NCBI GenBank assembly: GCA_019155185.1
Contig: CM032808.1
Span: 5,074,716-5,138,715 of the forward strand
Length of the DNA: 64,000 bases
Reading direction: 5' to 3'
Source of the DNA: Beaufortia kweichowensis
Taxonomy: Eukaryota; Chordata; Actinopteri; Cypriniformes; Gastromyzontidae
A model generated the notes under the pieces. It was given only the letters and a program-made list of their open reading frames with translations, had not been told where the DNA came from and did not search any database. Shown here piece after piece: positions 1-12,084 of this stretch. Positions within the stretch are counted from its first letter, which is position 1; every line of letters begins with the position of its first letter. A program made the translations under genes and the position numbers.

Positions 1-590
1 CAAACAGTGGCGAGGAACCAAAAAACTCCAGTGGAGAAAAAAACCTTCTGGAGAGCCCAGACCCAACCAAGGAAGCGAGTGCTCCTCTGGTAGTACTGCT
101 GCATCACTACAAGCCAACGGTGCGTGCACAACTAGCTAACTAAAAATAAAAATATACAACCTAAAGGGAAAAAAGGAGAATAAAAGAATTTTGATTATGT
201 TGAATTACCTTTATTGCAGTTTGTAATGTAACTATCATTCAATGTAAATGGTCTGCTAAGTTGTTAATCAAAAAGGTGAATGATAAATAAAGATATTGTC
301 TCCCAATAGAAAGAGTCAACTCTGAATCTAATCGAGTCTTCATATGTTCAAATTATTACCTATATATGTCACTGGGTAACATGCACCTCCTGCCAGTGAA
401 ATACAAACACTCTGACCAAATTAACCTCAATAGTTAGATAATATTCTTGGTTGTTACGTGTGGCAGTTTTCAATCCAATGATTAACACTTCTCTTTTGTC
501 CGAGTTAAACAATAAAAAAGTTGCTTCTCACCCAGTTTTTGTATCGACTATGCATTCCATCATTCTGACGAACTCCTATGGTGGGTTTAA
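1..590 (-). mobile_element. L2-type LINE, 3' fragment with internal deletion
   Basis: Minus-strand remnant of an L2-clade LINE. The first 120 bases, with the motif 'gagaaaaaaacctt' followed by 'gagagccca', match the 3' UTR motif seen again at about 51.37 kb. The stretch at about 430-590 matches the reverse-transcriptase part of the LINE at 52.60-52.74 kb, sharing 'agataatattcttg' and 'atgattaacacttct'. The two parts are closer together than in the longer copy, so the interior is deleted. No usable reading frame remains. The left edge runs off the window. Confidence 0.6.
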
Positions 591-749
591 CATTAAGTAA
601 ATGTTGTTGGGGAAAAAATGGACCAACTTGCACATGCAAGGTGCAAAGGTGGTGTTTATTTACAGTGAAGTAGCATGAAACAACCACAAAGTGCAAAATA
701 TTTAGAAGTGTTGAAGAAAAATCTAATAAAATCTACAAAAAGTCTTAAC

Positions 750-1560
750 CAGATGTCCCGAGATGATAGCCACACTCTTAGACCTGGATGGAAGATGGGA
801 GTGGGTGTCCGACGTACATCCGAGTGTTGTTGCTGCCATCTTACTTTGTATTGAAGATGTTGGTGAGCTGAGTCCCAGACCCTCTCGTTCTCCCGGAACC
901 AATGCTTGCCTAAAGGCACCTCTGAAGGTTCCCCTGACCAGGGGAAAAAGGGGTGCTGGTAGCCGGGTGCTGGTAGCCGAGTACAGTGAGTTCAGTGGAA
1001 GGCTAAAGGCTAAGCTTTTGGTGGCTATGACAGAAGGTACAAAGGTAACAACCTATCTCCTGGATCTTGCGTTCTGTTTGTCCATTGCTCTGTGGATGAT
1101 ACCCAGAAGATAGGCTCACGGTCACACCTAGGAGTGAGAAAAAGAACCTTCAAACCTGTGAAACAAACTGTGGACCTCTGTTGGAGACAATATCCAACAA
1201 TATAATAGAAATACCAAAATTGAAAAACATGATTAAAGTGTACCTCAGCAGTTTCCATGGCTGTAGAGAGTCATTTCATGGGAACCAGACAGGCTTTGGA
1301 GAAATGATCGGAAACAGGTAAGTATGTGATAAACTAGATGTGATGTGACCCCTAGATGTGACCAAGGATGCCGGGGAATGGGGAGAGGAAGGAGTTTTCC
1401 AGCAGATAAGTGCAATCTTTAAAAGCAATCTTTTAGCAACAAGAAGGTTTGATTGGTCCCGGTATGACCAGCACCCAGGAAAGTATGAGCCTTGTGGATC
1501 AGTGAGGTTCTTTGACTGCAGAGAAAGTAGGTATGATCTTTGGGACACCCATGCGGAGCG
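750..1560 (-). pseudogene. Gypsy integrase remnant
   Basis: Several short frames on the minus strand together cover an integrase. At 1440-1480 a GHTG-type block corresponds to the GHPG..RT part of the N-terminal zinc finger. At 1040-1260 the core is recognisable from METAEV near its start and QWTNRTQ in place of the usual NGQTER block. At 757-919 the C-terminal part is recognisable from NERVWDSAH, RRTPTP and WLSSRDI, which match SERVWNSAH, RRSPTP and WLSTRDI in chromovirus 1. Frame changes occur between all blocks and the second catalytic Asp region is garbled, so it is inactive. Confidence 0.7.
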
Positions 1561-1601
1561 GAATTTGAGACACTGACGGCCGCAATGTCTTTATTCAGGC
1601 A

Positions 1602-2890
1602 CTATTGGATGGGACTGTCTATGAGGCTGGATGGGACAATGGGTTCAGGATTCTCTGGTTGTTTGTCGGGAGCATGGACTCTGGACAGTGCATCAGCCTC
1701 TGTGTTCTTGGTCCCTTGACAATACAACTGGAAGCGGGTGAAGAAGAGGGCCCACCTAGCTTGTCTGGGATTTAGCATCTCAGAGGTACTTAGAATCTGT
1801 GGTCTGTCTAGACAGTAAAAGGGTGAAGGGCCCCTTTGAGCCAGTGTCTCCATTCTTCTAGGGCGAGCTTGATGACTAGGAGTTCTCTAAGAGACCCAAT
1901 GTCCTTGTTAACCTCTACAATGAATGGCTTTTGTTGTCTGAGTGGACCAGGAGCAGAGCGGAAGTAAAAGCTGTCTGAAGGGTCTTCATGGTGGCGTCAG
2001 CCTTAGGTGTCCAGGACAGAGACTTGGGCTTTCTTTTCAGCAGGTTGGTGAGTGGGGAGGTAATGGAGCTGTAGTTCAGGATAAAGCGGTGATAGAAGTT
2101 TGAAAAACCTAGGAATCATTGGAGTTCTTTGATCGTGGTAGGAGTTGGCTAAGAATGGATCACTTCAACCTTCCCCTCGTCCATCTTGATGCCTTGGGAA
2201 TCGATCTGATAGCATAGGAATGGAGGACTGGTGGAATGTGCATTTCTCTGCCATGAGATACAAATAGTGCTCGTGGAGTTGGAGGACCTCAGAGACATGC
2301 TGGCAATGTTCAGCCTCGTTTTGGGAGTAAACCAAGATGTCATTTATATAGACTAGGACGAAGCAATGAAGGAACTTCCGGAACATCTCATTCATGTATC
2401 CTTGGAATATGGAGGGGGCATTTAACAGTCCATACGGCATGACCAAGTATTCTTAGTGGCCAGGAGGTGCAACAAAGGTGGTCTTCCACTCATCCCCCTA
2501 ATGTTTTCAGGTATGGTTATACGCAATTTTAAGGTCCAGCTTGGTAAACCTGGGCTCCACGAAGCTGCTCCAGTGCAGATGGAACGAGGGGAAAGGGATA
2601 TCTGTATCTGATGGTTATCTTGTTTAATGCCCAGTAATCAATACATGGCCTCAAGCCTCCATTCTTTTTGGCCACAAAGAAAAAACTGGAAGCAGCAGGG
2701 GAAGGTCGGATGTATACTTGTTGAAGTTGATGTACCTTGATGTACTTGATGTACTCCTCCATAGTCTTTTGTTCAGGAATAGAGAGAGAGAGTAGATTTT
2801 ACCTCTGGGAACTGGTTCATTGGCAACAGGTTGATGGTACAGTCCCATGGTTGGTGAGGTAGTAATTGTGAGGCTCTCTTCCTTGCCTCT
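1602..2890 (-). pseudogene. Gypsy reverse transcriptase and RNase H remnant
   Basis: The minus strand shows RT motifs in order: SFFFVAKKNGGLRPCIDY at about 2640-2700, MPYGLLNAPSIFQ at about 2400-2440, and VYINDILVYS at about 2330-2370. The last is the RT active site with YIND instead of YIDD, so one catalytic Asp is changed to Asn. NPRQARWALFF and TEADALSRVHA at 1680-1780 mark the end of RNase H. Frames switch at about 2450-2530 and after 2165. The family is clear; the protein is dead. Confidence 0.75.
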
Positions 2891-2892
2891 CT

Positions 2893-3134
2893 TCAGCCAG
2901 GAGGCAAAACTGGCTCGCCCACAGAAAAGTGGAAGCGGTTGAGGAAGATTTTAAGGACAAAGCACAGCAACAGACTTCCCCAGTGGATCTTAACCATCTT
3001 CAAGATCCTAAAAAGGCTGAAATACAACATCTGCTCGTCCACATTTTTTTTTATCAGAAGCCTGGACGGACTGATGTAATCCACCACACCATTTACTTAA
3101 ATGATGTCACACCATCAAGACAACGCCCCTATCT
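2893..3134 (+). pseudogene. Second gypsy lineage, segment upstream of RT (5' half)
   Basis: On the plus strand, 2929 onward encodes a segment containing KAEIQHLLVH, then PGRTDVIHHTIYLND and RQRPY. This fits the linker just before the RT domain of vertebrate gypsy elements (typically PGxTDxxxHxI...xRQRPYR). It is not the chromovirus family seen elsewhere here, where the equivalent motif is LPKGRIYSLSLPEQ. It abuts the older minus-strand chromovirus at about 2.89 kb and is cut at 3134 by a hAT-like insertion; its continuation is at 4259. Confidence 0.55.
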
Positions 3135-4258
3135 CAGTGGTCTCCAACCTTTTTTAAACCACGGACCGGTTTTGTTTTAAAAATATTTACACGGACCGGC
3201 TGGTGGGGATGAAGGGATGTACAATGAAAATAATTAGCCTATTACTGTGAATAAATAACTACTTATTACGTACTTATTTATTTAACATTTAATTTACATT
3301 AAATCATCAAACTGCGCATTCATGCCAACTGCGTAAAAATAAAACGTCACAAAGACAATTTAATTTAAATTGTCAAACTTGGCCGTCATTCCAACTTCAT
3401 ACAACAACTAAATAAAACATTACAAACAAAGTCAATGTAATTAACGTTACATTTTACAACTAGGCCTAAATAAAACATTACAAAGTCCATTTATTTTACA
3501 ATAAATCGTCAAACTTCGCCGAAATGACGGGGGAAGTTTGAAAATTTAAAGTAAATTAAATGTACTTTTTAAAATGTTTTTAAAATTTAATTTAAATCTA
3601 GTCAATTTAATTACTTTCAATTTTCAAACTTCCCCGTCATTTCAACTTCATACAACAACTAAATAAACACTACAAATAAAGTCAATATAATTTACATTAA
3701 ATTGTCGAACTTTGTCCTCATTCCAACTTCTAAATATAACGTTACAAACAAAGCTATTTACAAACTCACCATAACTCAATTAATGTGAGCCTTGGGCTTG
3801 TTTCCCTGCAATAATACTGTCCAAACGAGGAGGGATGGGTGACAGTGAAACGCGAAGTGTGTTGCAAATGTCCAGCCTGTTTCGTAACTTTATTTTTGTT
3901 GCTGTCAGTACAGAAAACCCTGCTTCGCAAAGATATGAACTTGGGAAAGGGAGTAAACATTTAAGAGCCTTTGCCGCTATCGCTGGATATTCCTTTTTTA
4001 ATTTTATCCAGAAGCCTGCAAGGGAGGATGTCTGAAAAATGTTTTTTAGTCCTTGTCATTTTGTGTTGGAATATGCACAGACGGAGCATTAAAAAAAACG
4101 CACCCTCTGTGTAAATTTGAACGGACGTTCTTAAAGGGCCAAGGAACAATGAAAATCTACAGTGGCGTAACATGAAATTTTTAGAACATTCTTGCGACCC
4201 GGCAACAGCTCTCTCACGGCCCGGCACTGGGTCGCGACCCGGGGGTTGGGGACCCCTG
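3135..4258. mobile_element. hAT-like non-autonomous DNA transposon
   Basis: The left end begins CAGTGGTCTCCAACC and the right end is the inverse of CAGGGGTCCCCAACC, giving 15-bp terminal inverted repeats with two mismatches. Both subterminal regions repeat an 'acggaccgg'/'acggcccgg' motif. The interior is AT-rich with degenerate tandem repeats built on 'acaactaaataaaacatt' and 'aaacttcg'. It interrupts a gypsy coding segment, which resumes at 4259. hAT elements normally make 8-bp duplications; the bases here (ccctatct and ctgtgctg) do not match, so that part is unconfirmed. A 66-residue open frame at 3835-4035 is unrecognised. Confidence 0.6.
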
Positions 4259-4470
4259 CTGTGCTGAAACACATCTTGGCACCCCTGACGGAAGAGATAG
4301 AGATGATTATTCAGCTGAGAGTTACAGAACCCTTGACAAGCAAATGGAGTAGCCCCCTGGTCATCCAGGTCCTGCAAGGCAGTGAGAGGTGGTCTGCTGC
4401 CTGCCTAGACAAGGTGTCTTCAGCGATACCTGAACTGACCACCTCCAACACCTACAGCAAACTCTAGAGA
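4259..4470 (+). pseudogene. Second gypsy lineage, RT start (3' half)
   Basis: This continues the reading interrupted at 3134. It encodes LKHILAPLTEEIEMIIQL followed by VTEPLTSKWSSPLVI, which matches the first RT motif of vertebrate gypsy elements (an alpha helix, then xIxPSxSxWxSPVV). After about 4370 the similarity is lost to frame changes, and the catalytic RT motifs are absent. With the segment at 2893-3134 it makes one broken gene split by the hAT-like element. Confidence 0.55.
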
Positions 4471-4680
4471 GAATGGGCAGGAGAAAGGGCAGGATTAACT
4501 CTGAATTTGGGGAAATGCAAATGGGAACAACAAGAAACCTTCTATTAATAAACCTGCTGTTAACATCCATTTACATTCCCTTTCCATTTATTGCTTTCGC
4601 TATAGAGAGATGGGTGCACACAGCGTTCTATAGAGCATGGACACATGAACATTACAATCATTCACACATTAGTTCCTGGC

Positions 4681-5287
4681 TGTTACATCCCAGGACGTTT
4701 TTTTTTTTTTCTTGTGTCTCTCTCTCTCCCTCTCGGTTCCTCTAATCGCAAGTAGGAAGTAATGGCCACCACCTGTCACCAATGATTGGCTGTTCTCAGT
4801 GGTTGGAGGATGAGGGGAGCAGTGGAGATTTAAGCAGCAATTCCACCACAGACCAGGGCTGTGTGTGTGTGGAGGCTCTGTTTTGAAGTTTCTCTCTCCT
4901 TGGTTTTTTTTCAAGGTGTAGTGAAGTGTGTTTATCCATCTACTGTTGTAAATACTATCTCTACAACTATACCTGACTTTTGTTTGTAAGTTAATATTGG
5001 TTTGTACTTTGTTTTGTTATGGAAACTTAGGGATTTAGGGTATTTTGATGTATTTTTGTTTCTTTTTCTTTTGGTAGGTTAGTTAGTTTCTGTTTATCAG
5101 GTAGATGTCTTATGTTTGTTGTTTTGGCTTGAGCTCCCTCTTGAAGCCTTTGAAACCCTACTGCATCTGTACAATAAAAAAAATGATATGCTTTTCTCCA
5201 TTTACGTTGTAAAGTGGATTTTCTCTTTTGTAAATTCTCTTTTTGAGGTTGCTAACTGATCTTCAGTGCTGACACACACACACAACA
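4681..5287 (+). repeat. LTR-like sequence, possibly from the adjacent gypsy remnant
   Basis: It starts TGTTACATCC and could end ACACAACA, the TG...CA borders expected of an LTR. An 'aataaaa' poly(A)-type signal lies at about 5173, and the interior is T-rich like other gypsy LTRs here. No matching target duplication was found (ctggc and ccatt flank it) and no second copy is in the window, so the borders are tentative. Confidence 0.35.
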
Positions 5288-5789
5288 CCATTTTTATTCT
5301 GTTACGTGACTTGTCCTCCCTAGACTTGATATAGGAACGTGACACTGGCCATAATACATACTTGGACATTTATACATCTTGTAAGCTTGTTGTAAACGTT
5401 GAGTTAAGTTTGGATGTTGTGTTTTAAATCGTACCTGATACATGTTAAATGTTGTCAGATGATGTGTTGGCGGAGGCAGCATCGAGTATGAGCGTGAGTC
5501 TGCAGCATGTTTATATTCCTATAGACGGATATGGACCATACCACCTGTTAGTAGTAAGCTTCTATAGGGGAGGAGCCTGGGCTTTAAAAGGGCACCCAAA
5601 ATAAATACAATAAAATACTACCAACCCCCAAAAAAATAAATACACAGAGCTTCCTACCCAAGTATGTAGGTTATTATGACTGGGAAATAACGCGAATGAT
5701 TGTAATGTCCGTGTGCTTCTCTTTTAGCGAACGCAACAGAGGGACAGGGAATGTAAATTAATGTTACATTTGTGCCAGTGCTATTCCAC
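5288..5789. other. No gene seen
   Basis: AT-rich sequence. A stretch 'gctttaaaagggcaccc' at about 5580 looks TATA-like but has no linked reading frame. I see nothing else I can support. Confidence 0.4.
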
Positions 5790-6625
5790 GACATGATCAA
5801 GTCACCTTCTTCACGGCTGTGTTTTGTGAGGCTTTAAAGAAATATAGAGTTGAGTATCATCAGCATAACGGTGAAAACAAACTCCAATGTTTCCTAATTA
5901 TAGCTCCTAGGGGTGGCATGTACAGGGTGAAGAGAAGATGCCCTAACACTTAGCCCTGTGGCACTCCGTACTGGACAAATTAAAAACTGACAAATAAGTA
6001 AGATTTAAACCATTTTAATGCTATTCCACTAATGCCGATACAATTTTGTGGTCAATGGTGTCAAATGTGGCACTAAGATCTAATAGCACAAGTAACGAGA
6101 TGCATGTTTAAATAACGAAAGCAAATCGTTTGTAACTATGATGAGAGCAGTCTGTGTACTGTCTATGATGTGATATAAATCCTGACTGGAATTCCTCACA
6201 AATGCAATTTCTTTGGAGGAAGGAGCATAACTGTGATAAAACCACCTTTTTAAGTACATTTGAAATGAAACGTAGATCTGATATAGGTCTATAGTTAACT
6301 AATTCCCTAGGATCAAGTAGAGTTTTTTATAAGAGGCCTAATAACAGCAGCTTACAGGCTTTAGGGACATATCCTAATGACAAAGACAAGATTATAATAC
6401 TAGGCAGAGGAATATATAATTTCAGGGAGCATCTCTTTAAATAAACTAGTAGGTATATGATCTAGCATACAGGTTGCTGATTTAGATACTTTAATAATTT
6501 TGAACAATTCATCCTGACCTACAGTAGTAAAATGATTGCAGTTGCTCCTTAGGGGAGTTGTAATATGATGTCTCATCTGAGAGTGTAGTCTCTGGTTGCA
6601 TAGTTGTATTTTGTCTCTAATATTA
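5790..6625 (-). mobile_element. L2-type LINE fragment
   Basis: The minus strand carries the region around the LINE RT active site and the segment before it. Landmarks shared with the copies at 21.5, 32.2-32.4 and 52.8 kb are 'gagttgagtatcatcagc', 'gccctgtggcactccgta' and 'gtcaatggtgtcaaatg' (the reverse of LSAAFDTIDH-type coding). The minus frame at 6400-6645 corresponds to sequence between endonuclease and RT, including DHIPTSLFKEMLP. Multiple stops make it inactive, and it is truncated at both ends. Confidence 0.65.
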
Positions 6626-6690
6626 GTCGCTTTGGATAAAAGCATCAGCTAAATGCCTAAATGTAAATGTAAATGTAGATTGATAAAGAG
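6626..6690. repeat. Short dispersed fish repeat tail
   Basis: The motif 'ctttggataaaagcatcagc' followed by repeated 'taaatgta' is the inverse of 'acatttacatttaggcattt' with 'gcttttatccaaagtgactt' at 31565-31620. Both occurrences sit inside or at the edge of L2 fragments. The sequence is common in fish genomes as a SINE or MITE-like tail; I cannot place it in a named family. Confidence 0.5.
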
Positions 6691-6849
6691 TTAAGCATTT
6701 ACAAAAGGACTCATTTAAAAGTATTCAAAAGAATTTATTTATTTTTACATTTACAACTTGAATCAAAGCCAGATTTATGATATTATGATTTTAATTCCAA
6801 ATTAAAATGTATAGTGAGACTGATTGGTTTTCTATTGTTCTGACAATTT

Positions 6850-7480
6850 ACAGAAGAAGGCAACTCCCGCACTGTTTTCATAGACCAATGAATGAGGGGT
6901 CAAAATGACCTGCTTATTGAGGAGTATGGTGCTATATCATTTCTAAGCGAACGGGAAATGTTCTTTGGAAAAATCCCTTTGACTTAACGTTGCGACAAAT
7001 TTAGACAGGTCATAGCTCTGAGCGAGAATTTAATAGAAACATGTGAGTAACCACATTTGATGAGGCTAGCAAGCTCTGTAGGAACATACCTGACAATGGA
7101 GTGTAAGTGCTACTTCTAGGGTGTAACAGCTGCCCGAAAACTCCCATAGACTTATAATGGCCCATAGTCTGCCCAGATGGATTATTTTCACAGTGTCATA
7201 GAGACAAGGCAGTGGTCTTATTTTACACAGGTAACCAATCAGTCAATGGGACGCTATTAATCCACTCCCTAGCAATCATTTAGAGTTCCCTAGCAACCAA
7301 ACCCAAAGAGGGATATCTTTCAATCTAAATGTAATAGAGGCACTGGGGTTGGTTTCTATCATTCATACTAGCAAGTAGCCTTTGGCCTCATTATTAAGTT
7401 TCCTAGCAACCGTTTCACATCAGAACATTATAGAGACATGGGGTTTGGCTTGCTTAACTCATGTTAGTAAACAGGATGGT
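6850..7480 (+). repeat. Dispersed repeat family, copy 1
   Basis: This shares long stretches with 55600-56400: 'gaatgaggggtcaaa', 'cattgcgacaaa'-like, 'gacaggtcatag', 'aaacatgtg.gt.accacatttgat' and repeated 'cctagcaaccaa'. The inverse of the 'tggttgctaggg' part appears at 50270-50690. It has no coding capacity and leads directly into a tandem array at 7481. Probably a non-autonomous transposon of unknown class. Confidence 0.6.
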
Positions 7481-7930
7481 CGACATGCTACACATGTTAA
7501 CATTATATAGTTACATGCTAATAGTGATTAGCTAAGTGATAAAACACAATACAAATGTTAACTAAAACATACTAACATCATGTTAAATCATGTTAGCCTC
7601 ATGGTTAAACGTGCTAGTGTCAATGCCAAAACTTGCTAACATCATGCTAAAACATACAACATCCTATACAACAAATGTATTAACACAATGCTAAAACGTA
7701 TTAGCATAATTGCTCAAATGTGTTAGCAGGATGCTAAATCTTGTTAGCATTGTGCTAAACATGTCAGTTTGCTGTTAAATCATGCTAGCTTCATGTTAAA
7801 ACGTGCTAAAACATGTTAGATTAATGGTAAAACACGTTAGCGTTATGTGATACATGTTATCTTAATGCTAAAACATGCTAGCTTAATAATAATTCATGCT
7901 AAATCAATGCTAAAATAAACATCTAAAAAG
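7481..7930. repeat. Degenerate 21-bp-type minisatellite
   Basis: About twenty imperfect copies of a short unit resembling 'atgctaaaacatgttagc'. The same unit type forms an array at 48340-48433 and 50102-50206, where the period is exactly 21 bp. It lies next to the same dispersed repeat family in both places, so it appears to be an internal part of that repeat. Confidence 0.65.
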
Positions 7931-8317
7931 ATCCACTTGTTATATTTGTCAAATGTAAAGCATTTCAAACTGTTTTCAACTTCTCAGACCAGGCTTTGTC
8001 AAGCCAACATAAGGTTTGTCCACAAACTGCACCATCTTTTATAATGAAGATCTGAAATGATGATTTTGATATAACTCTGGAATGCTTGGGTCTAAAACCC
8101 TAATCTTTGTCTCATTTTTAAGAAGACACTTGGAAGTTTATAAAGTTGAAAAAGATTATAGCAAAAAAAAGTTATAGCATCTTAATTTTTCACTAAAACT
8201 CACTAAAACAAAAACAAAAAAGTAATTAACTAAACCGGAACATTAATTGTGGTCACAATATTGAAAACATTTTTTTGGAACAGACAAGATTTGTAACATA
8301 CTCCAACAGCGCATACA

Positions 8318-8830
8318 GTCATGTGAAAAAAATATGACACCCTATTAAATAATCTAGAGTTCTTTATTAAGAAATGTAAACAAGTCATTTACTGATCTTG
8401 TTTTTGTTGTACCTGTAGAAAGTGATGTATTGCATGTAAACAACAAAAAATCACTTTGTTTTCACTTATTAAACAAAATAACTAAACGTGAATGTATATT
8501 TCACCTGAAAAAAAGTTAGGACACCCCATTACCTACTAGCTAGTGTTTCCCCCTTTGGCTGAAATAACCTCAATAAAAGTTTCTGACATCAACTGGAAGA
8601 AAGCTTTTCCCACTCCTCAACATAGAATTTTTTCAGCTGTGTGATGTTTGAGGGGTTTCTTGCATGCACTGTTCATTTAAATCACCCCACAGAATTGTAA
8701 TAGGATTTAGATGTGGGCTTTGACTTGGCCATTCCAGAACTTTTTTCAGCCAGTTCTTGGTGGATTTAGTGGTATGTTTTGGGTCATTGTCATGTTGCAA
8801 GATCATGTTGTCATGTTGCTCTAGTTTTTA
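8318..8830 (-). pseudogene. Tc1/mariner transposase C-terminal remnant
   Basis: Read on the minus strand from about 8820, the sequence encodes HDNDPKHTTKSTKNWL, then VLEWPSQSPHLNP. These are the hallmark Tc1-family motifs (NDPKHTS... and WPSQSPDLNPIE), which contain part of the DDE catalytic site. The Asp and Glu of the SPDLNPIE block are changed to His and Thr. A stop follows shortly after and the N-terminal two thirds of the transposase is absent. The left edge 'cagtcatgtgaaaaaaa' resembles a terminal repeat of this group. A dead, strongly truncated copy. Confidence 0.75.
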
Positions 8831-11800
8831 AACTGGGTTTTAAGAGATGTTTTAACAGTAACAGTATTTTATAGTACAATAAACCCTTTTATTTAAAAAG
8901 ACAAATAATTTTACTTTGAAAGTAAAGGTAAAGTAATAAAAGTAATAAATTAACATTTCATTTTTTTATTGAATTTTAATATTGTTTTAATATTGTTTTT
9001 TTATGTATTTAAAATAACATTAAACTTAACATTTGTTTACTAATTTTTTAAATGTTTTTTGGTAGTAAACTTTTTCAATTTCTTTTTCTTGAATCTTAGA
9101 GACCTTTCCATCAATTTATAGTTCGGCATGATTAGATTAGAATTGAGCTGTAAAATATTAAAGTGAATAGTGAAATAACTATTCCACCTGTGGAACAGTG
9201 TCTGTTAATAGATTATCTGTTGCATCTGCAAAAACATCTCTACTAATTTATAGGATTACACTTTTATACCTGTAAAGTTGGGTTTATTTGACACAATGAA
9301 AGCATTCCCAGTTAATTCATATTCACAAACTATGAGCAGGTGGTTGCTCTCAAACAATATCCAAACATTATGTGGGCATATGCATTTGTGTAATGCGGTG
9401 AACAATGTCAGCATCAGGTTGAATCCGAGTCATCTCTTTCAAACCACTGACCAACTGACATGACAGGAAATCTTGCCAGTTTCCCTTCAGCTCAGTAAGA
9501 CAATATGTTAATTGCTTTCGGACTCAGATGGGGCTTAATCATGAGGGAATGTTCCTTCATCTGCTGTACGTGTCATGTAACTTTTCCAGGGCTACAGGAG
9601 CAGATTGGAAACGTCTAGTATTCCAAGGGCTAATTATTAAAAATCTCAAAGTTTATTGTTAGTGTCACTGATTGCAGCCAAATGTGTTTGTTGGCATGTG
9701 GCTTGGGCCAAAAAAAAAACCATTTTTTTGTCCTAAAATATTCACTTTTTTATTTTTTTCCGCTGACCTTTAAATATTGTAAAATGAATGTTAAGGATGC
9801 AAAAGGGCTGAACTCTCATTTTAAGAACTAGTTTATTTAGAATGTTATAACATGTTCATGGTTCCAAGGGTGAAATAACTACCTGACTGGAATTATGAAA
9901 GGTGTCAAGCTTGGATTCTGATATGCAGTCCTAAAACTATAGAATGAAACCATAATAATAAACTGGCCAATTCTTTAACTAAACTTTAAAACGCTGCAAC
10001 AGTTGAACACTTTGAATGAGAACTGACGATTAAAGCAGTTTCTCTTTAAAAGTGCAGGCTGAAAGTCAAGTGCTCTCAGAATAACAGCACACTAGAGCCT
10101 TTAGGCATAAATATACCACAGCTGATTTAGCTAAGCTCTGTAGTGTACTTTTACATGCTTTAGTTTAAACATGGTTTGCATCGCTCTTCACAGGAGGTAA
10201 ACCTGACAAACTACATTAAAGAAGTTAAAAAGTTATAACATTTCTACATTGTCCCTGCTGTGAGACTGCACACATTCACAAAAAAATCTTTGCACTCCTT
10301 ATTTTTAGTATTGGTGACAAAGCCAGACAAAGTTTGATTAAACAGTCCCACTTGGCCTGCATGCTTATGGTGAGGGATTGAATTTCGCCTAAAATTAGCC
10401 ATCACTCTTAATTTATTACCTTTACTGAGAACTAGAGAATTGCCTGTTATGGCCTCCATACTAACAGCCTACACTGGGTCAAGTGATATAAAGTTGCATT
10501 TTAATTCGTTGTGAGACCAGCCTATTATAACATACACCTCCTCTTATTACCCTCCCCATTCTCATGTGGACTGAAATAAGGGAAAGTGTTAAACGTGCAC
10601 AAGAGTGCAAGAAAAACACTAAAATCCAAAATAATTTTATGAGGTAGGAAAACAGTTTCTCCCTTTCGAGTAGTTGACATTTTAAACTTTCTTGTAGTTC
10701 ACAGTATCGAGACTGCAGAAGAGGCGAGCTGGCACAGACGCCATGCGTAGTGTTGTCTGAGTTGGGCAAAATCCCTCTAGACTCACTTAAACCCTGTCAA
10801 GGGGAAATGAAAGTCAGGCCTGACTTTACACCTGACTTTATTCTTTTTCCCAGACTTCCAATGTTCAGTGTGTGCGTGGTGATTGGATCTTTTAAGACTT
10901 GGGAGAAACTTTTAATACGTAACTGTTGCAAAATATAGTAAGTTGCTTTACCTGTCTACTGTTTACATAAGCTGTCTTTATGTGTGCATGATGCATACAC
11001 GTGCATCATGCATACACATGCACAAAGTATTGCTGCTAATATTTTTAAAACCAAAAATAAATAGTACAAATATAAAAATACTTACACCATTTTATCAAAA
11101 ACATCACAAACTCAGAGGTGGTTACATATACATTAAATATATTTTCTCACTCCCTATGGCCTATTTTTAGTAAGTGTTGTGACCACTCTTGTAAAATTTT
11201 AAGATTATTACATATTCTGTAGTCCCTTTCCACTTTGGCAGTTGGACAGGGGCTTCATTCTTATTTTTTTCATTCTCTCTACCTTTCTCTCGACAACGAT
11301 CTCTAGTTGCTAAATAATTGACCATTGGCCAGCAATAATTTGCCGTCTGAACAGTGCCAGCACTTCTTGACATTTACTGAAACCTCATACCCACACTTGC
11401 TTGTTTCACTCCTCCACCACCTTCTCCGCCATTCTATGTTTGTGCAGACAGAATCTCAGTGGAGCCCTGGACATCATTTTAATAATGAGAAGGCAGTGGC
11501 TAGCCTTAGACTGGCCTCTTGTGCTTGTGTTGGCCTCGAATCAGTGGAACAGGCAGGCAGTGCCAGCCAACCATGCTGAGGAGATTGTTCCTTTACTGTA
11601 CTTACAGTAGATTAACTGCAGATGTGTTTCTATCAAGTGTAGACATATAAAAAGCACTAATGCTGCATCAAGATGCACTAAGAAAAATAATGCTATAGGA
11701 CAAGTTAATTATAAAAAGATGGAAGATTGACATTATGTTTACTAAAACAGGACTTTACTGGCCAAAATAAATTTTAAAGGGAGCAGTCTCAGTGTTTTAA

Positions 11801-12084
11801 TTTTGTTTCTACTGCTGAGCTAGGGTGAGTGGTGTTTTGCTTTCTGGCCTACACCCCAGCTTTCCTTGAGTTGGTTAGGTGCGCTGATTATGTGGCACAT
11901 GGACCCCCCCACACACAGTTCTGCCACAGTCTGAAACCACAGACTGCTGAATAGATCATACAAAAGGTTTATTTCCAGCAGGGACAAATCCTCAAGAATA
12001 CACGCATGCACAAACACACAAGTTTTATATACTGGTGCATTAGCAGATTTAGGATTTACCTATCTCATCCTAGTAAATAGTGAA
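8831..12084. other. No gene or repeat recognised
   Basis: AT-rich, probably unique sequence. Small open frames at 10.2-12.0 kb have no recognisable motifs. A short duplication of 'catgatgcatacacgtg' and 'catcatgcatacacatg' occurs at about 10986-11022. I see no exon structure I can defend. Confidence 0.4.

Larger units (their letters stand above)
656..2890 (-). mobile_element. Decayed Ty3/gypsy chromovirus, no LTRs seen
   Basis: Reading the minus strand from 2890 down to 750 gives, in order, reverse transcriptase, RNase H end, integrase zinc-finger region, integrase core and integrase C-terminus. This is the gene order of a Ty3/gypsy retrotransposon, and each block resembles chromovirus 1 at 14-19 kb. 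It is far more diverged, with many stops and frame changes. I see no LTR or target duplication, so both ends were lost. It is probably the oldest chromovirus copy in the window. Confidence 0.8.

Noticed and set aside
3835..4035. hAT transposase fragment
   Set aside because: The 66-residue frame has no Asp/Glu motif or dimerisation motif of hAT enzymes; only the terminal repeats support a hAT assignment.
10244..11610. Small genes at 10-12 kb
   Set aside because: Short frames without motif, overlapping in several frames, and without poly(A) or splice context.
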